A DNA stretch of 64,000 nucleotides. Source: Bolinopsis microptera (lineage: Eukaryota > Ctenophora > Tentaculata > Lobata > Bolinopsidae). Under the pieces are notes generated by a model. That model was not told the DNA's origin. It did no database searches and worked only from the letters and a program-made list of their open reading frames with translations. Below are positions 46,553-59,960 of the stretch, piece after piece; position 1 is the stretch's first letter; every line of letters starts with the position of its first letter. The stretch is from the NCBI RefSeq assembly GCF_026151205.1, contig NC_087077.1:20023975-20087974 (forward strand), given 5' to 3'. The position numbers and the translations under genes are program-made.

Positions 46553-48812
46553 TGTGGGGTTCCTAATACTGCTATATCATAGGGTGTATAGTGGGGTTCC
46601 TAATACTGCTATATCATAGGGTGTATAGTGGGGTTCCTAATACTGCTATATCATAGGGTGTATAGTGGGGTTCCTAATACTGCTATATCATAGGGTGTAT
46701 AGTGGGGTTCCTAATACTGCTATATCATAGGGTGTATAGTGGGGTTCCTAATACTGCTCTATCATAGGGTGTATAGTGGGGTTCCTAATACTGCTATATC
46801 ATAGGGTGTATAGTGGGGTTCCTAATACTGCTATATCATAGGGTGTATAGTGGGGTTCCTAATACTGCTATATCATAGGGTGTATAGTGGGGTTCCTAAT
46901 ACTGCTATATCATAGGGTGTATAGTGGGGTTCCTAATACTGCTATATCATAGGGTGTATAGTGGGGTTCCTAATACTGCTATATCATAGGGTGTATAGTG
47001 GGGTTCCTAATACTGCTATATCATAGGGTGTATAGTGGGGTTCCTAATACTGCTATATCATAGGGTGTATAGTGGGGTTCCTAATACTGCTATATCATAG
47101 GGTGTATAGTGGGGTTCCTAATACTGCTATATCATAGGGTGTATAGTGGGGTTCCTAATACTACTATATCATAGGGTGTATAGTGGGGTTCCTAATACTG
47201 CTATATCATAGGGTGTATAGTGGGGTTCCTAATACTGCTATATCATAGGGTGTATAGTGGGGTTCCTAATACTGCTATATCATAGGGTGTATAGTGGGGT
47301 TCCTAATACTGCTATATCATAGGGTGTATAGTGGGGTTCCTAATACTGCTATATCATAGGGTGTATAGTGGGGTTCCTAATACTGCTATATCATAGGGTG
47401 TATAGTGGGGTTCCTAATACTGCTATATCATAGGGTGTATAGTGGGGTTGCTAATACAGCTATATCATAGGGTGTATAGTGGGGTTCCTAATACTGCTAT
47501 ATCATAGGGTGTATAGTGGGGTTCCTAATACTGCTATATCATAGGGTGTATAGTGGGGTTCCTAATACTGCTATATCATAGGGTGTATAGTAGGGTTCCT
47601 AATACTGCTATATCATAGGGTGTATAGTGGGGTTCCTAATACTGCTCTATCATAGGGTGTATAGTGGGGTTCCTAATACTGCTATATCATAGGGTGTATA
47701 GTGGGGTTCCTAATACTGCTATATCATAGGGTGTATAGTGGGGTTCCTAATACTGCTATATCATAGGGTGTATAGTGGGGTTCCTAATACTGCTATATCA
47801 TAGGGTGTATAGTGGGGTTCCTAATACTGCTATATCATAGGGTGTATAGTGGGGTTCCTAATACTGCTATATCATAGGGTGTATAGTGGGGTTCCTAATA
47901 CTGCTATATCATAGGGTGTATAGTGGGGTTCCTAATACTGCTATATCATAGGGTGTATAGTGGGGTTCCTAATACTGCTATATCATAGGGTGTATAGTGG
48001 GGTTCCTAATACTGCTATATCATAGGGTGTATAGTGGGGTTCCTAATACTGCTATATCATAGGGTGTATAGTGGGGTTCCTAATACTGCTATATCATAGG
48101 GTGTATATTGGGGTTCCTAATACTGCTATATCATAGGGTGTATAGTGGGGTTCCTAATACTGCTATATCATAGGGTGTATAGTAGGGTTCCTAATACTGC
48201 TATATCATAGGGTGTATAGTGGGGTTCCTAATACTGCTCTATCATAGGGTGTATAGTGGGGTTCCTAATACTGCTATATCATAGGGTGTATAGTGGGGTT
48301 CCTAATACTGCTATATCATAGGGTGTATAGTGGGGTTCCTAATACTGCTATATCATAGGGTGTATAGTGGGGTTCCTACTACTGCTATATCATAGGGTGT
48401 ATAGTGGGGTTCCTAATACTGCTATATCATAGGGTGTATAGTGGGGTTCCTAATACTGCTATATCATAGGGTGTATAGTGGGGTTCCTAATACTGCTATA
48501 TCATAGGGTGTATAGTGGGGTTCCTAATACTGCTATATCATAGGGTGTATAGTGGGGTTCCTAATACTGCTATATCATAGGGTGTATAGTGGGGTTCCTA
48601 ATACTGCTATATCATAGGGTGTATAGTGGGGTTCCTAATACTGCTATATCATAGGGTGTATAGTAGGGTTCCTAATACTGCTATATCATAGGGTGTATAG
48701 TGGGGTTCCTAATACTGCTATATCATAGGGTGTATAGTGGGGTTCCTAATACTGCTATATCATAGGGTGTATATTGGGGTTCCTAATACTGCTATATCAT
48801 AGGGTGTATAGT
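46553..48812 (+). repeat. 37-bp satellite, about 61 copies
   Basis: Unit GTGGGGTTCCTAATACTGCT + ATATCATAGGGTGTATA. Units are almost identical; recurring variants (TCTATC for TATATC, GTAGGG, TATTGGGG) reappear at intervals, which points to higher-order duplication. No open frame, no splice signal. Confidence 0.97.
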
Positions 48813-51800
48813 CATCAGTTAAATAAAGAGAGAGTGGGTAGAGACACTGAGGCAGTTTGGTTAAGTTACATCAGTGAAAGAGAGTTGGTTATGTTATTTT
48901 AGCTACACACCGCAGCACAAGTACACTTCAGAGCCAAGGTGGTAATTGATAAATGTGGTAACTGTAAAACTGGTAAATATAGAGGTGGTCAGTGGCTATG
49001 AATTAATTTTAACATGGCTACACGTCGTAGTTTCTTGACGGTTAACTGTCAGAAGCTAATAAATATTTCCGTCCAGATAGCGCAGTAACAGTGCTATCAC
49101 ATATACACCTGTTTTAGTTTTTACTAATTTGAGTAGACCAGGTGACGCGTGTAATCTTTGTAACACGTGTCACGTGTCACCGGGGGAGATGTGATTTGCA
49201 CATTAGTGAGCAACATCTGCTCATTATTCGTATTGCAACTACCCTCAACTACCGGCTAACTTCACACCCAGCCATAGATTCTTCTGAATCACAACAACTT
49301 ACATCTCCGCACTGATAATACAAATACAGTGAAACTTAACACTACCTAATGATAAGAGCGCGTCACGTGACCCGACCTCGCAACACTGGCCCACTGTGCA
49401 ACACGTGATCAGTGTCACGTGATCTGGCGAGGACCAATGAGCGGGCGAGTTGGGAGTGAGCTGACCAGTGAGGGGAGAGTATCGGTGTGGGGAGATAATG
49501 TGACGGGGAGAAGCTACAGTTTAGTTCCGACATTGGTGTCTTGTTACGGATTCTACTAAACTCTCACACAGCTGCACAACCTCGCACACATTATTCTACA
49601 CCACTATATTGTTCACAAAAACAGTTCCTGCAGCACAACCTCGCACACATTATTCTACACGACTATATTGAGCACAAAAACAGTTCCTGCAGCACAACCT
49701 CGCTCTGGTAGAAAGCGACAGTAACAATATTAATCTGTTTGTCGTTTCTAATTTGATGCAGGCTAATATTGAAAATATAAGATAGAGTTGATTTCATTAC
49801 AATTAGGTTCTTTGATTCTCGGGTTCAAGTTCTGAGAAATGTCATCATACATTTCCGTAGAATATATAGATTCCGCAGAAATGAAAAATACAAACGTGGC
49901 AATCTTGGCTCACAATGTTTTAACCCAATTTAAAAAACAAACCCCTAATTTGGCCCCTTTCTAACATTGCTCCTTACATTGCCCCACTAAACCCCAAACC
50001 CAATCTCCTCCTCTCGTAACCTCATTTCCCCCAAGTTAAAGGGCGAGTACTCAGATCACACTACTATTAATAATAATAATAATTAATTGCATTGCAAGCC
50101 CTGTCTCTTGTAAAAACATCCACTTCTGTAGATACACACAGTCTCTACGTCTTTATCCTCTGGTCCCTAGGGTCAGCTGACTCCGGGCCAGAGGAAAATT
50201 ACCGATTGCCAAGGTTTGATGCCTAGGCAGTCGAGACCTCTTATTGAGACCCGATATAATAATAGCGCTTTATTTGTATACCGCTTAGACCGTATAAGCG
50301 ACCAAAGTCCAAAAAATGGGGTTGATACTGGCCAACAAAGCGGTGCAAATTACACTACTATTACACTCACAAGGTAGCTAGTTTTAGTGTGTAACTTAAA
50401 TCTCGCCCTCCCTAACAATAACACTTTCACACATTAATAAAAACATGTTAATTACTGGCTTTAAAGAGGTCACAGCTTATCTTTACCATTGTTATTGATG
50501 AGATGTCACATCTTGCCTCTTGGGGACTTATTTTATTATGCTGATATTGTTCAGTCTCTTCAGAAGGTTCACATAGAGATGATATTAGAAATATTCATTA
50601 ACTGAATAATGAATTAATGTAGCAGAACTAAGTGCTATCTACTGGAGGATACCTTATATGGCCACTGCACTCCTTATATGGGCATCACGTGGCCACTGCA
50701 CTCCTTATATGGGCATCACGCGACCCCTGCACTCCTTATATGGGCATCACGCGACCCCTGCACTCCTTATATGGGCATCACGTGACTCTACGATTTGTTT
50801 GTGACCTGCTTGTACAGCATGAGCAGGAGAAAGCTGGTCGTACAGGAGGCCTGATGTATAGGAAATATGTGACGGATATTAGTTCTATGCTAAATGTGAC
50901 ACTTAAACGCTGAGACTTTTCACTAGCCCGGCCTACTTGTCACATGAGAGTCATATCTGTCTCCTCTCTAACAAATTGCAAGTACATAGCAGCATTCTAA
51001 CATCTTATAAGTTATAGTAACATTTAGTAACATGTACACTTTATACGCAGTAATAATGTTGGGACTCCTCGAATCCATGACAAAGATATTTAACATAATC
51101 TTACTGCCATTTCATAATCGCACTGCAATTTCATCAAAGACTTTCAAATGGGGAAGAGCAGGATGAGCTAATGCCATGCACGATATTTAGTATTAGCACA
51201 CGCTGAATGTAATCAGCAAGTGTAACATGACAATATAATCACTAGCCTGGAACAAGGCTTAATCCGCTCAGGTAAGATGATATCACGTGACAAAGTGTGG
51301 AGGTCACGTGATGCCCATATAAGGAGTGCGGAGGTCACGTGATTCCCATATAAGGAGTGCGGAGGTCACGTGATGCCCATATAAGGAGTGCGGAGGTCAC
51401 GTGATGATAAGGCTAACGTCACCATTACCTCACACATTCCAACACCTGGAAAAGTATTATCACCTGAGTTTACTCTGTCTTTCTGGAATGTTCTGCCGCT
51501 GTGATTTGAGGTGAAATGGTCGTCAGACACTGGTCCCATGACGTTACTTAGCAATAGTCACGTGGGCACAATGAACACATGATCTCAGAGAATACAGCTC
51601 ATGTTACTCTTTCATGGAGCTGGCCGTTGCAACTCAGGACAAATGTTGGGGGAGATCACACGCCTCGTCACTAGAAGTGACGTTACTTAGCAACAGGGCT
51701 CGTCAATAGGAGTGGCCAATTCTTATCATAGTTTGTCAGAAATTTGTAGAAAATGTATCCTTATAATATTTTATAATATATTCTGTCAGAAACACACATG

Positions 51801-52610
51801 TCAGCCACCTAAGCGAGATAATATAGGACCTGTATTTATGAGGTTTCCATAGCAACTGATAGGGTTACAGTGTGAGATTGTGGGTTACAAGCCCACTAAC
51901 CGGGACGCCACTAATAACACACTCAGATTGGCACCTACCTTACACAGTACACACACTGTAGCGAGCTGATCACAACACAGCTACCTACCACACAGCACAG
52001 TGTGGGTCCCACAGTCCCACAGTCCCACACTTACAACTTTATTAACTTATCATTGGTCTGGCACCCCGTACAACACATCCTTTATCCTTATATAATATAA
52101 CTTACATAATATAATATAACTTATAGCACGTATAACTAACACTTATTTACGCCTCACGGAATCCTGTGCTCGCTAATGCTCTTGTAATATTATTAGTGTA
52201 AACCGTAATACTGTTATTATTTACTCTCAATACTCACACAAGCATTACCTTACTGTTCTTAGCGTTTACTAATAATCTAATATTATTTTAATTTTATGGT
52301 AAGCTTCTTTAAAGCTCGCTGTCATTCCAGAAAAACATTCCTCTAGCTCTGGAACGAAGAATTACACGATAATAAATATATTATATACGAGTAAGCGTCG
52401 AATAGACTAAACTCAGCAGTAAAACAAAGCCATGAATCCTGATCGTTGATCTACCACTATTACTGTGTATTTTACACAGCAATATTGACTTCTCGCTGTG
52501 TTTAACTTCATAGGCTCATGGTATAAGGGGAGTGTTTAGTTTTACACACGATGCGGTATGTAATAAATAATAAAATATTTGTAAGGAAAACGACCTGCTA
52601 ACTAAATAGT
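48813..52610. other. Intergenic with CArG/E-box clusters 3 and 4
   Basis: A 58-bp imperfect tandem duplication is at 49570-49700 (…ACAACCTCGCACACATTATT…). Five CCTTATATGG units lie at 50652-50775 (forward), with CACGTG or CGCGAC after the CArG box, and three inverted units at 51300-51410. No gene recognised. Confidence 0.6.
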
Positions 52611-52612
52611 AG

Positions 52613-52950
52613 CACTTGGTCACACACTCTGCTAACTTGGTCACACACTCTGCTAACTTGGTCACACACTCTGCTAACTTGGTCACACACTCTACTAACT
52701 TGGCCACACACTCTACTAACTTGGTCACACACTCTGCTAACTTGGTCACACACACTGCTAACTTGTTCACACACTCTGCTAACTTGGTCACACACACTGC
52801 TAACTTGGTCACACACTCTACTAACTTGGTCACACACTCTGCTAACTTGGTCACACACTCTACTAACTTGGCCACACACTCTACTAACTTGGTCACACAC
52901 TCTACTAACTTGGTCACACACTCTGCTAACTTGGTCACAAACTCTGCTAG
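52613..52950 (+). repeat. 21-bp tandem repeat TTGGTCACACACTCTGCTAAC
   Basis: About 16 units with few substitutions. All three frames stay open on both strands, producing the TNLVTHSA and VTKLAECV frames; no evidence that either is translated. Confidence 0.95.
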
Positions 52951-55365
52951 CAGATCATTGAAAACTATAAATAAGGAATGTTAATATCATCAGGACAAAA
53001 GCTCGGCTTAAACAGAGGCCGCACGAGAGTGAGACACATGCCCCATTAAACACAATGTGTGCTTTGTTGAGAAAGATTGAGCACCTGTAATTTCTTTAGA
53101 GTCCCTCTTTTACACTCTCGATTGTTCCTTTTTCCCGGACTAAATACTTCACGGCTACAGCAGAATAATAACTTATTTACTGACTGCAGTGCCTTAACCA
53201 GGGTGAACCCCCCCCCCTTAACCCGACGCGACCGGGCTGTTCATGTTGATGAATTCAAAGAGCTTCGCTGCGGCTAAATTAATTATTGACGGTTAAATTC
53301 CCACTAAGGTCACAAGCCTTGAAGCTTATCAGCACAAAGGTAGTGTTTCTGTGGGCAGATAGTGAGTTACAGAACTAGTTAGATAGCACCTACTCACCTA
53401 CTTGCTGCTCTCTGATTGGAGGTCTTTTGTCACGTGATTTGTTTAGCGCTTCTTATTGGACAAACTGACTTATCTGCAAAATAACGGGCGAAATCGAATC
53501 TTCTTCAGAGATATACTTTACAGCTCTAAGGGCTGAAACCCGAGGAAGCAGTGTAATGTGAGAGGTACGATAACAAAACCTGTACATTTCAAAGCTGAAT
53601 GTTTGATGAGTGGGAAGTTAGGATGGAACCAGAGTCTCCAGTTCAACTAAATCAGTAACCTGATTTGTAGAACACCAGGCTAGGCCTGTAGTACTACTAT
53701 CAGTAACCATAGTAACCAGGCCTGTACTGCAGGGTTTGCAGCCGATATTATCGGCGATACTCTCAGTGCTGCTCGTTTTAAGAGTATTATATAAGCTCCT
53801 TGAAGCCCCCCTATACGTGCCACCCCACCAGTAGTACTATATACAGTCTCCTACTTATACTTTAAAAGCAGAACGTCCCTCCTCACAATGTTTCGCTGCT
53901 ATTATTCCTAAACAGTCTGCTGAGTTGAGAAAGAGCACTGCTGTAGAAGTGTAGAGCACTGTTATTAGAGCAGTGTGATTGGGCGTGTGCCCCTAGATAG
54001 GTTAATAAGTTGCAAGACAGAGACTGTCAATAAAAAGTGAGTATGAAGGAGGGTGTTGGCGGTGACAAAGAACTCGTAGAAGTGGTGTTATTGGTTACAT
54101 ATTGCTGGAGAGAGAGCTAATAGTCACGTACACCGTCTCACTAGTGACTGAAGAGAAGTTCTACTGTTGCTACAGTTACTTGCTGAGGTGTAGTGTAGGC
54201 TATATCCACAATAGAGCAATGCAAATGACTGGTATCTTCGTAATGGGTTAAATTAGATCTTTAGAGACAGTTAAAATACATCAGTACAATTATAGTAAAC
54301 TATATATCTGCACTGTAATCGCTATCTTGGGAGCGGCTATTCAAACTTTAACTTTTAAAGTGGAGCAATTTCGTCGGAGATCAGAACATTTTCTCCCGCT
54401 TACTTCCTATTATTGGGATTGGAGGAAGTATGGCAACAAATAAGTTTATTATTTATATATTAGGAGGCAATGACAGTAGCAGGCTGCAACGTTGCAGGAA
54501 TAGAATGCTAGTTTTACAATCTGCTCTTCAAGGTGTTTGGGCATGGTTTGTCAGGTTGCAGGAATATAATGATAGTTTTACATGGTTGTCATGGTAATTG
54601 TCAGGTTGTTTACTTTTGCTGATTTACTTTCTTCATCGTGAGAGACAATTAAAAACGGTTTTTATTTAAACATTTTAAGGAACAGTGCGTATATTCTAGG
54701 TATTTCTTCCAAAAGTGCAAATTAAGATAAAAACCATTTGAAAAAGAATTATAATTGCCACTTATGAAATTACGTGTATAGTACCATTATAAATTCAATA
54801 ATATTTGCAACAACAAAAACCAACGAAGGCTATTTTTGAGACCACGTCAAAAACATAATATTCATAATATTCTTAACGAAATCAATAACAAATTCATACC
54901 GAGATCGGGAGATGGAACACGAATAACGGCGACGACCCTTGGATATCACATTTCATGAAGTCCCGGGGTCACCAGCATAAGTGACGGTTAAAAACCGTTG
55001 TTCGATCGTTGAAAATCACTAAAATTATTACAAAAGTATTTTTAGACATAACAATCAGGAAAGAGCTCGTAAAAATCTTTTAGATCTAATCAGCACATAG
55101 TGAAGAAATGATATAAGCACACATAATAAAACAATAGCCAGTGATGAACCGTAAGAATGTGACCAATATATGGAGCAACTTGGAATGAGACTTACTATAA
55201 ATGATTTGAAAATATATACCAAACAAAAAAGGTTTTTTACGATTTTAGGCTGACTACAAAAAGTGTCTTCGGAAGTTGGAACCTTTTAAACACCAAATTC
55301 TGCATTGATACCTAGTACTCTCCGAGCTTGTAACCATAGTAACAGTAACCATAGTGACAGCAGCT
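52951..55365. other. Intergenic, no supported gene
   Basis: Unique AT-rich sequence with isolated GTAACCATAGTAACC motifs (near 53703 and 55330). No gene called. Confidence 0.4.
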
Positions 55366-56432
55366 CTAGATGCCTGCGTTAATACCTTCAGTTATTCCTA
55401 CGGAAAACGCATCCATAGCTTTGCTTTCAGCTCCCCTCGAGCAGTTAGTTACATCGATCAAAGCAACAACAAATGTTGTTGTGCATCGTGCGCAGTAAAG
55501 GAGTTTTCCACCTTCACCCTTCTTCTTTCCTGAATGGTATTTATACTTACAACATGCTCTATATTGTCTGCCAAAGTGGAACTAGTGAATTTCAGCATAG
55601 ATTAACATGATAGAAGAGTATATTTAATAATAATAATAATAATAAAATTTGGTAGCTTAAACACAAACTCTAAGCCCAGTGGATTAACCACAAAACTTAT
55701 GCTCTATTGTGTGAAACAAAGATACTAGATCAAGATAACTATTAAATAACCAACCTGTAAGAACATTAAAGTCGCTGCTGGCAGGCACAACCCTCAAGAT
55801 TGTGTACCCTGCAGGGGGAGCAGAGAATATGTCGGTCTGATCGCCGTTGGCAGCGTTGCTAAGTTTCATCATCTCATTTGCGTCGAAAGCTGCATCGAAT
55901 CCTTCAGACTTGGCATACATTGAACCTGCAAAGAAAAGGGAAGTTTAGTGGGCGAAACTTTGAGTAAACAAGGCGAGGCTGTGGCGGTTAAAACAAGCCA
56001 TGATCAGTATCGATTAACAAAGATAAGCTAAGCGATAACAGAGCTACAATTTAGCAACAAATGTAAAAGTGTAATATCTGCACTGAGTGTAATATCTAAA
56101 AAGGAATGTGTTACTGTAAACTAAAATTTAATTTTCTATCTACAATAATGGTGTCAAGATTGATACTAGAGAAGTAACACAGCCTGCTCAGTGCTCACTG
56201 GCTCAAAAGTAATAATAATAATTATTTATTTTAACATAACTTGTTGATATTTCAAGATTTAGAAAATTTGAAATCAAATTGTACATTTTAATTTTTAATC
56301 AACAAAAAACTTACCATCATGTCCTCCAATGTGGATGTGCCAATTTGCAGGGCTCTCTGCAGGTGCATTAGTCAAGTATTCATTTACGGCGTGTCCTTGG
56401 ATAAAGGCAACCCAGCTGTCCCACTCACTCAT
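55366..56432 (-). CDS. PFN: Profilin-like actin-binding protein, three exons
   Basis: Exon 1 (56432-56315) starts MSEWDSWVAFIQGHAVNEYL, a profilin N-terminal helix. Exon 2 (from 55925) opens with GSMYAKSEGF, the family's GHDGSxxA strand being split by the phase-1 intron, and includes IFSAPPAGYTI. Exon 3 (55581-55366) encodes FHFGRQYRACCKYKYHSGKK, then KGEGGKLLYCARCTTTFVVA and a final helix, then TAG. Family role: binds G-actin and polyproline and promotes filament assembly. The exon 2/3 junction is uncertain: the best-looking donor (ACAG|GTTGGT, about 55756) is phase 1 while exon 3 needs phase 0 (possible weak donors AGG|GTTGTG or AAT|GTTCTT). The start of exon 3 is unusually Cys-rich. Confidence 0.75.
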
Positions 56433-57052
56433 TTTAAGTGCTTATCAAGAGATTTGTGTTTAAAGTTTATAGATAAGTAAAGACTGCAATTAATAATGAA
56501 CAAGTGCGGTTCAAGCTTATTATTTAACAACCAAATACAAGTTCAACAGTGGAGTGCTTAGAAACAAAACTGCTTATCCTGGAACATATTGTCAACAGAA
56601 CAGTTATATTATTATAAAAACCTCGATTTACTGCAGAGATTGAGGGAAAGGTAAAAGGTGCAGTGAATCAGGTCAAATTGCGTTAAATCGGGTTACATGT
56701 CTACATGGTTCTACAGAATCAAACTTGTCTAGGGGAAGTAACACTTTAATTTGATATGCTGAAGGTAACATATACGTATGTTAACAAAAGGATGTATTAA
56801 ACATTTGCTTCACTGAATAACACTATCGCAATCTAGTAATGAAAAACAAGAAATTTGAAAAAAAACAAGAGAACTTTGATGTCAAGACAGGGGGAGTAAC
56901 TTTTTCGATAAATTTTTGATATTGACAAGACCTTTTAGGTATATTCCAGGGATCACTTAGAAGAGATTTCGAAAATCAAAAATCAAATCAAATCAACATT
57001 TTGAACATTTAAAGTAAAGTAAAGTAAAAATTATGACATAACATCATCACAC
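56433..57052. other. Spacer between profilin-like gene and LINE
   Basis: No gene. An (AAAGT)n stretch at about 57010-57030 lies at the 5' boundary of the LINE. Confidence 0.4.
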
Positions 57053-58697
57053 ATGTCTACAAAGTATCAAATCACTATATGGAAAAATATAAATATCTTA
57101 CCACCAATAAATATCTTACCACCAGCCATCAAAGATGATAAAGGAGATGTCAATAGCTTCAACAACTATAGACCGATTAGTAACTTACCTTTCCTCTCGA
57201 AACTCATTGAAAAGAGCGTCCAGAAACAGATGACCAAACATCTTGACTATCACAATCTTCATGCTGAGCATCAAAGTGGTTATAGGTCAAATCATAGCTG
57301 CGAAACTGCGACCCTTACCATCTACAATGATCTTCTTTGTATCAGTGACATGAAAAGTAAGGTTATCCTCCTCCTTTTGGACCTCAGTGCTGCTTTTGAT
57401 ACTGTAAATCATCACTTGCTCCTAAAAAAACTAAAAAAGGACTTTGGTTTTGAAGGTACTGTTCTCGAATGGTTTACATCATACCTTAATAACAGATTCT
57501 TCACAGTAACTATTGATAAATCAAGATCAAAGAGATGCTTCCTTAGAATTGGAGTCCCGCAAGGTTCAATTCTAGGTCCAATTCTGTTTATACTTTACAC
57601 AAAGGAGCTCAATCAGATCGCAAAGAGACATGGATTTAACATCCACATGTACGCAGATGACACTCAACTGTACATTGAGTTTAACCCACTATTTCGAGAT
57701 CTCTCAACAATCGAAGAGAGAATAACAAATTGTTTTGAAGATATTAAGACCTGGATGACCCAAAATAAACTCAAACTGAACCAAAACAAAACAGAAGCTC
57801 TTGTAGTACAGACCAAGAACAGTTACTCTTCATGTCCAGTCGATTCAATACAACTTGACAATGCAGCTGACCCTGTGGATGCATCCCGCACAGTGAAAAG
57901 TTTAGGTGTCCTATTTGATCAATTCCTAACATTTGAAGACCAAATAAATTCAATTATCAGTTGCTGCAACATCCATCTGAGAAACCTTCGAGTTATAGGC
58001 TCAAAGCTTAACTATGATCTAAAAAGACAGCTCATTCACTGCTTGATCTTTTCAAAACTAGACTACTGCAATGGACTCTTACACGGTTTACCTGATCTTC
58101 TAATAAAGAAACTCCAGAAGGTACAAAATTCCTGTGTTCGATTCTTGTTTGGTTGGAAAGCTATCAAAAAATGGGACAGTGTCACTCCATTCCTGAAAAA
58201 AGCCCATTTTCTTCCGATACGACAACGAATAGAGTATAAGATTGCTCTAACCGTGTTCAAATGCGTTAACAACATAGCGCCGGAGTATATCATCAAATGT
58301 ATTGACATCAAAAGTCAACCTGTACGTGTACTAAGAACTGAAGAAGACTATTTCCTCCTAAATGTTCCTCCTATTTCAAACTATAGTAAAACCGAGAGAA
58401 GTTTCAGCTACTGCGGACCCTCTGTTTGGAATAAGCTTCCTTATCAATTGAGAACACTAACCGATATCGTCTTATTTAAAAAGAAACTAAAAACTCATCT
58501 CTTTGAAAACGTATTTGTATAAGTATCATGTATTACCTTTCTCATAAAATCCATACTTCATAAAAATAAGTTCTTATGTACATGTTACTCATGAGTCGCT
58601 TTAGATGGTTTGAACTGAATCTTTGGGTTTTGAGTTCTTTATGGCTATAAAGCGATGTATAAATTCCTACTTACTTATTATTATTATTATTATTAAT
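57053..58697 (+). mobile_element. CR1/L2-like LINE, 5'-truncated, RT open
   Basis: An uninterrupted 489-codon frame begins inside reverse transcriptase block 1-2 (NNYRPISNLPFLSKL) and continues through LLDLSAAFDTVNH, GVPQGSILGPILF, the YADD catalytic motif and a C-terminus with WNKLP and LFKKKLKTHLF. No endonuclease is present. The 3' end is an (ATT)n microsatellite at 58672-58697, typical of L2-like elements. A 17-bp duplication (AATATCTTACCACCA) lies near the 5' end. Confidence 0.9.
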
Positions 58698-59132
58698 AAA
58701 TTATTAACTACAACTTTAAAATTTCAAATAAATTCAAAAAGCATCCCCAAAAGATAATCCCAGTGGAATAAAGATTTATGAATCGCTTTTTTGCCACAAA
58801 AGGGTGGAAATAAAGATAATTGTTATGCTTCTCTTTATTACTAACATAGCTAGGTCCTTCAATTCTCCCTAATACTTCATTTGAAACATTCCAAAAATGT
58901 GAATCATTAGAAATATCCTTAGAAATCATATCTTTCTTAAACCCTTCTTATTTAATCTTAAAACTTAAAACAGTCACAGAGTTCTTCCAGTAAGGAACAA
59001 ATATAATTTGGAACAATACAACATAACATAACATTATAAATAATGCCTCTCTGGGCATCTCAAAAAGAAATTCATAGAAAATGAACACTTTACGTTTGAA
59101 ACCATATAATTACAAACTTTTAAAAAATTTAA

Positions 59133-59791
59133 CTAAATACCTTTGATATTAACCTTCTTCCTCTTAGCTACCAATGGATTCTCTTTCATATAACTTACAT
59201 AACTATTCCTATTAGACACAGACACATCTATCCTATCAAAGATGTCATATGAAAGTTCCCAGTGATGACCAAGCTTATTAGCTCGATATCCATGAAGCCG
59301 AAAGGCATCTAATCCCCTCTTGAAACCAGTAACCGACTCACTAGCTTTCACTAGTGGTGGTAGACTGTTCCAATAGCGCAAGACCCTTTGGGCAAAGAAA
59401 TCAGTCTCATTTGTGGTGAATCTATGAGTCTTTGATCTAGCAGCAACGGTCCTACCGTACAGTTTCCTGGACAACTGGAACCTTTTGGGCCATGCACAAG
59501 CCAACAGCATGTATGGCAGTGGCGTAACTTTGCCTGTTGGCGCCCCCCCGCTCAGTGATGAAAAGCGCCCCCCTAAAATTGTTTGTGTCCCTAAAAATAA
59601 AAAAAAAATAAAAAATGTCGGGTACTTTTTTTCTCGCCCCCTACAGATTTTTGCGCCCCCTGAAGCAAAAAAGGGTACCCCAAATATTTTTTTCGCGTCG
59701 ACCGAACACTAAATTGGTCAGGGAAATACACAAACAAGGCGTTTTTTCAGTGAAAGGGCCTAAAATTCAGGAAAATTGTGCCCCCCTTATA

Positions 59792-59822
<31 letters not shown>

Positions 59823-59960
59823 GCACGGCGGGGTCTGCGGGGCCCTAAGTTACGCCACTGATGTATGGTCCTGCAGTGGGGTCTCCTTGTCCTTGGATCT
59901 GTGTTTTGATCCGTCTTTTCTTAAAATTTTCCAATTGTGTCACTTAGACTCACCTATTAA
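59133..59960 (-). pseudogene. CR1/L2-like LINE 3' fragment interrupted by a MITE
   Basis: The minus frame 59510-59133 encodes an RT C-terminus (WPKRFQLSRKL, FFAQRVLRYWNSLPP, SFKRGL-like). The same frame resumes beyond the MITE at 59861 (KTQIQGQGDPTAGPYM), so the MITE inserted into an already resident LINE copy. Confidence 0.8.
59517..59860. mobile_element. 344-bp hAT-type MITE with 8-bp TSD
   Basis: TIRs CAGTGGCGTAACTTTG and CTAAGTTACGCCACTG; perfect target duplications ATGTATGG at 59509-59516 and 59861-59868. CAGTGGCGTA ends with an 8-bp duplication are the hAT signature. The interior is rich in GCGCCCCC blocks and ends in a C run. Confidence 0.92.

Noticed and set aside
46553-48812. CRISPR array
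   Set aside because: 37-bp units are contiguous with no unique spacers, and the DNA is eukaryotic.
49800-49850. tRNA-like B box (GGGTTCAAGTTCT)
   Set aside because: No matching A box, acceptor stem or anticodon arm could be formed around it.
52516-52984. VTKLAECV / TNLVTHSA frames as a secreted repeat protein
   Set aside because: A 21-bp repeat leaves all frames open on both strands; no signal peptide, splice or start context supports translation.
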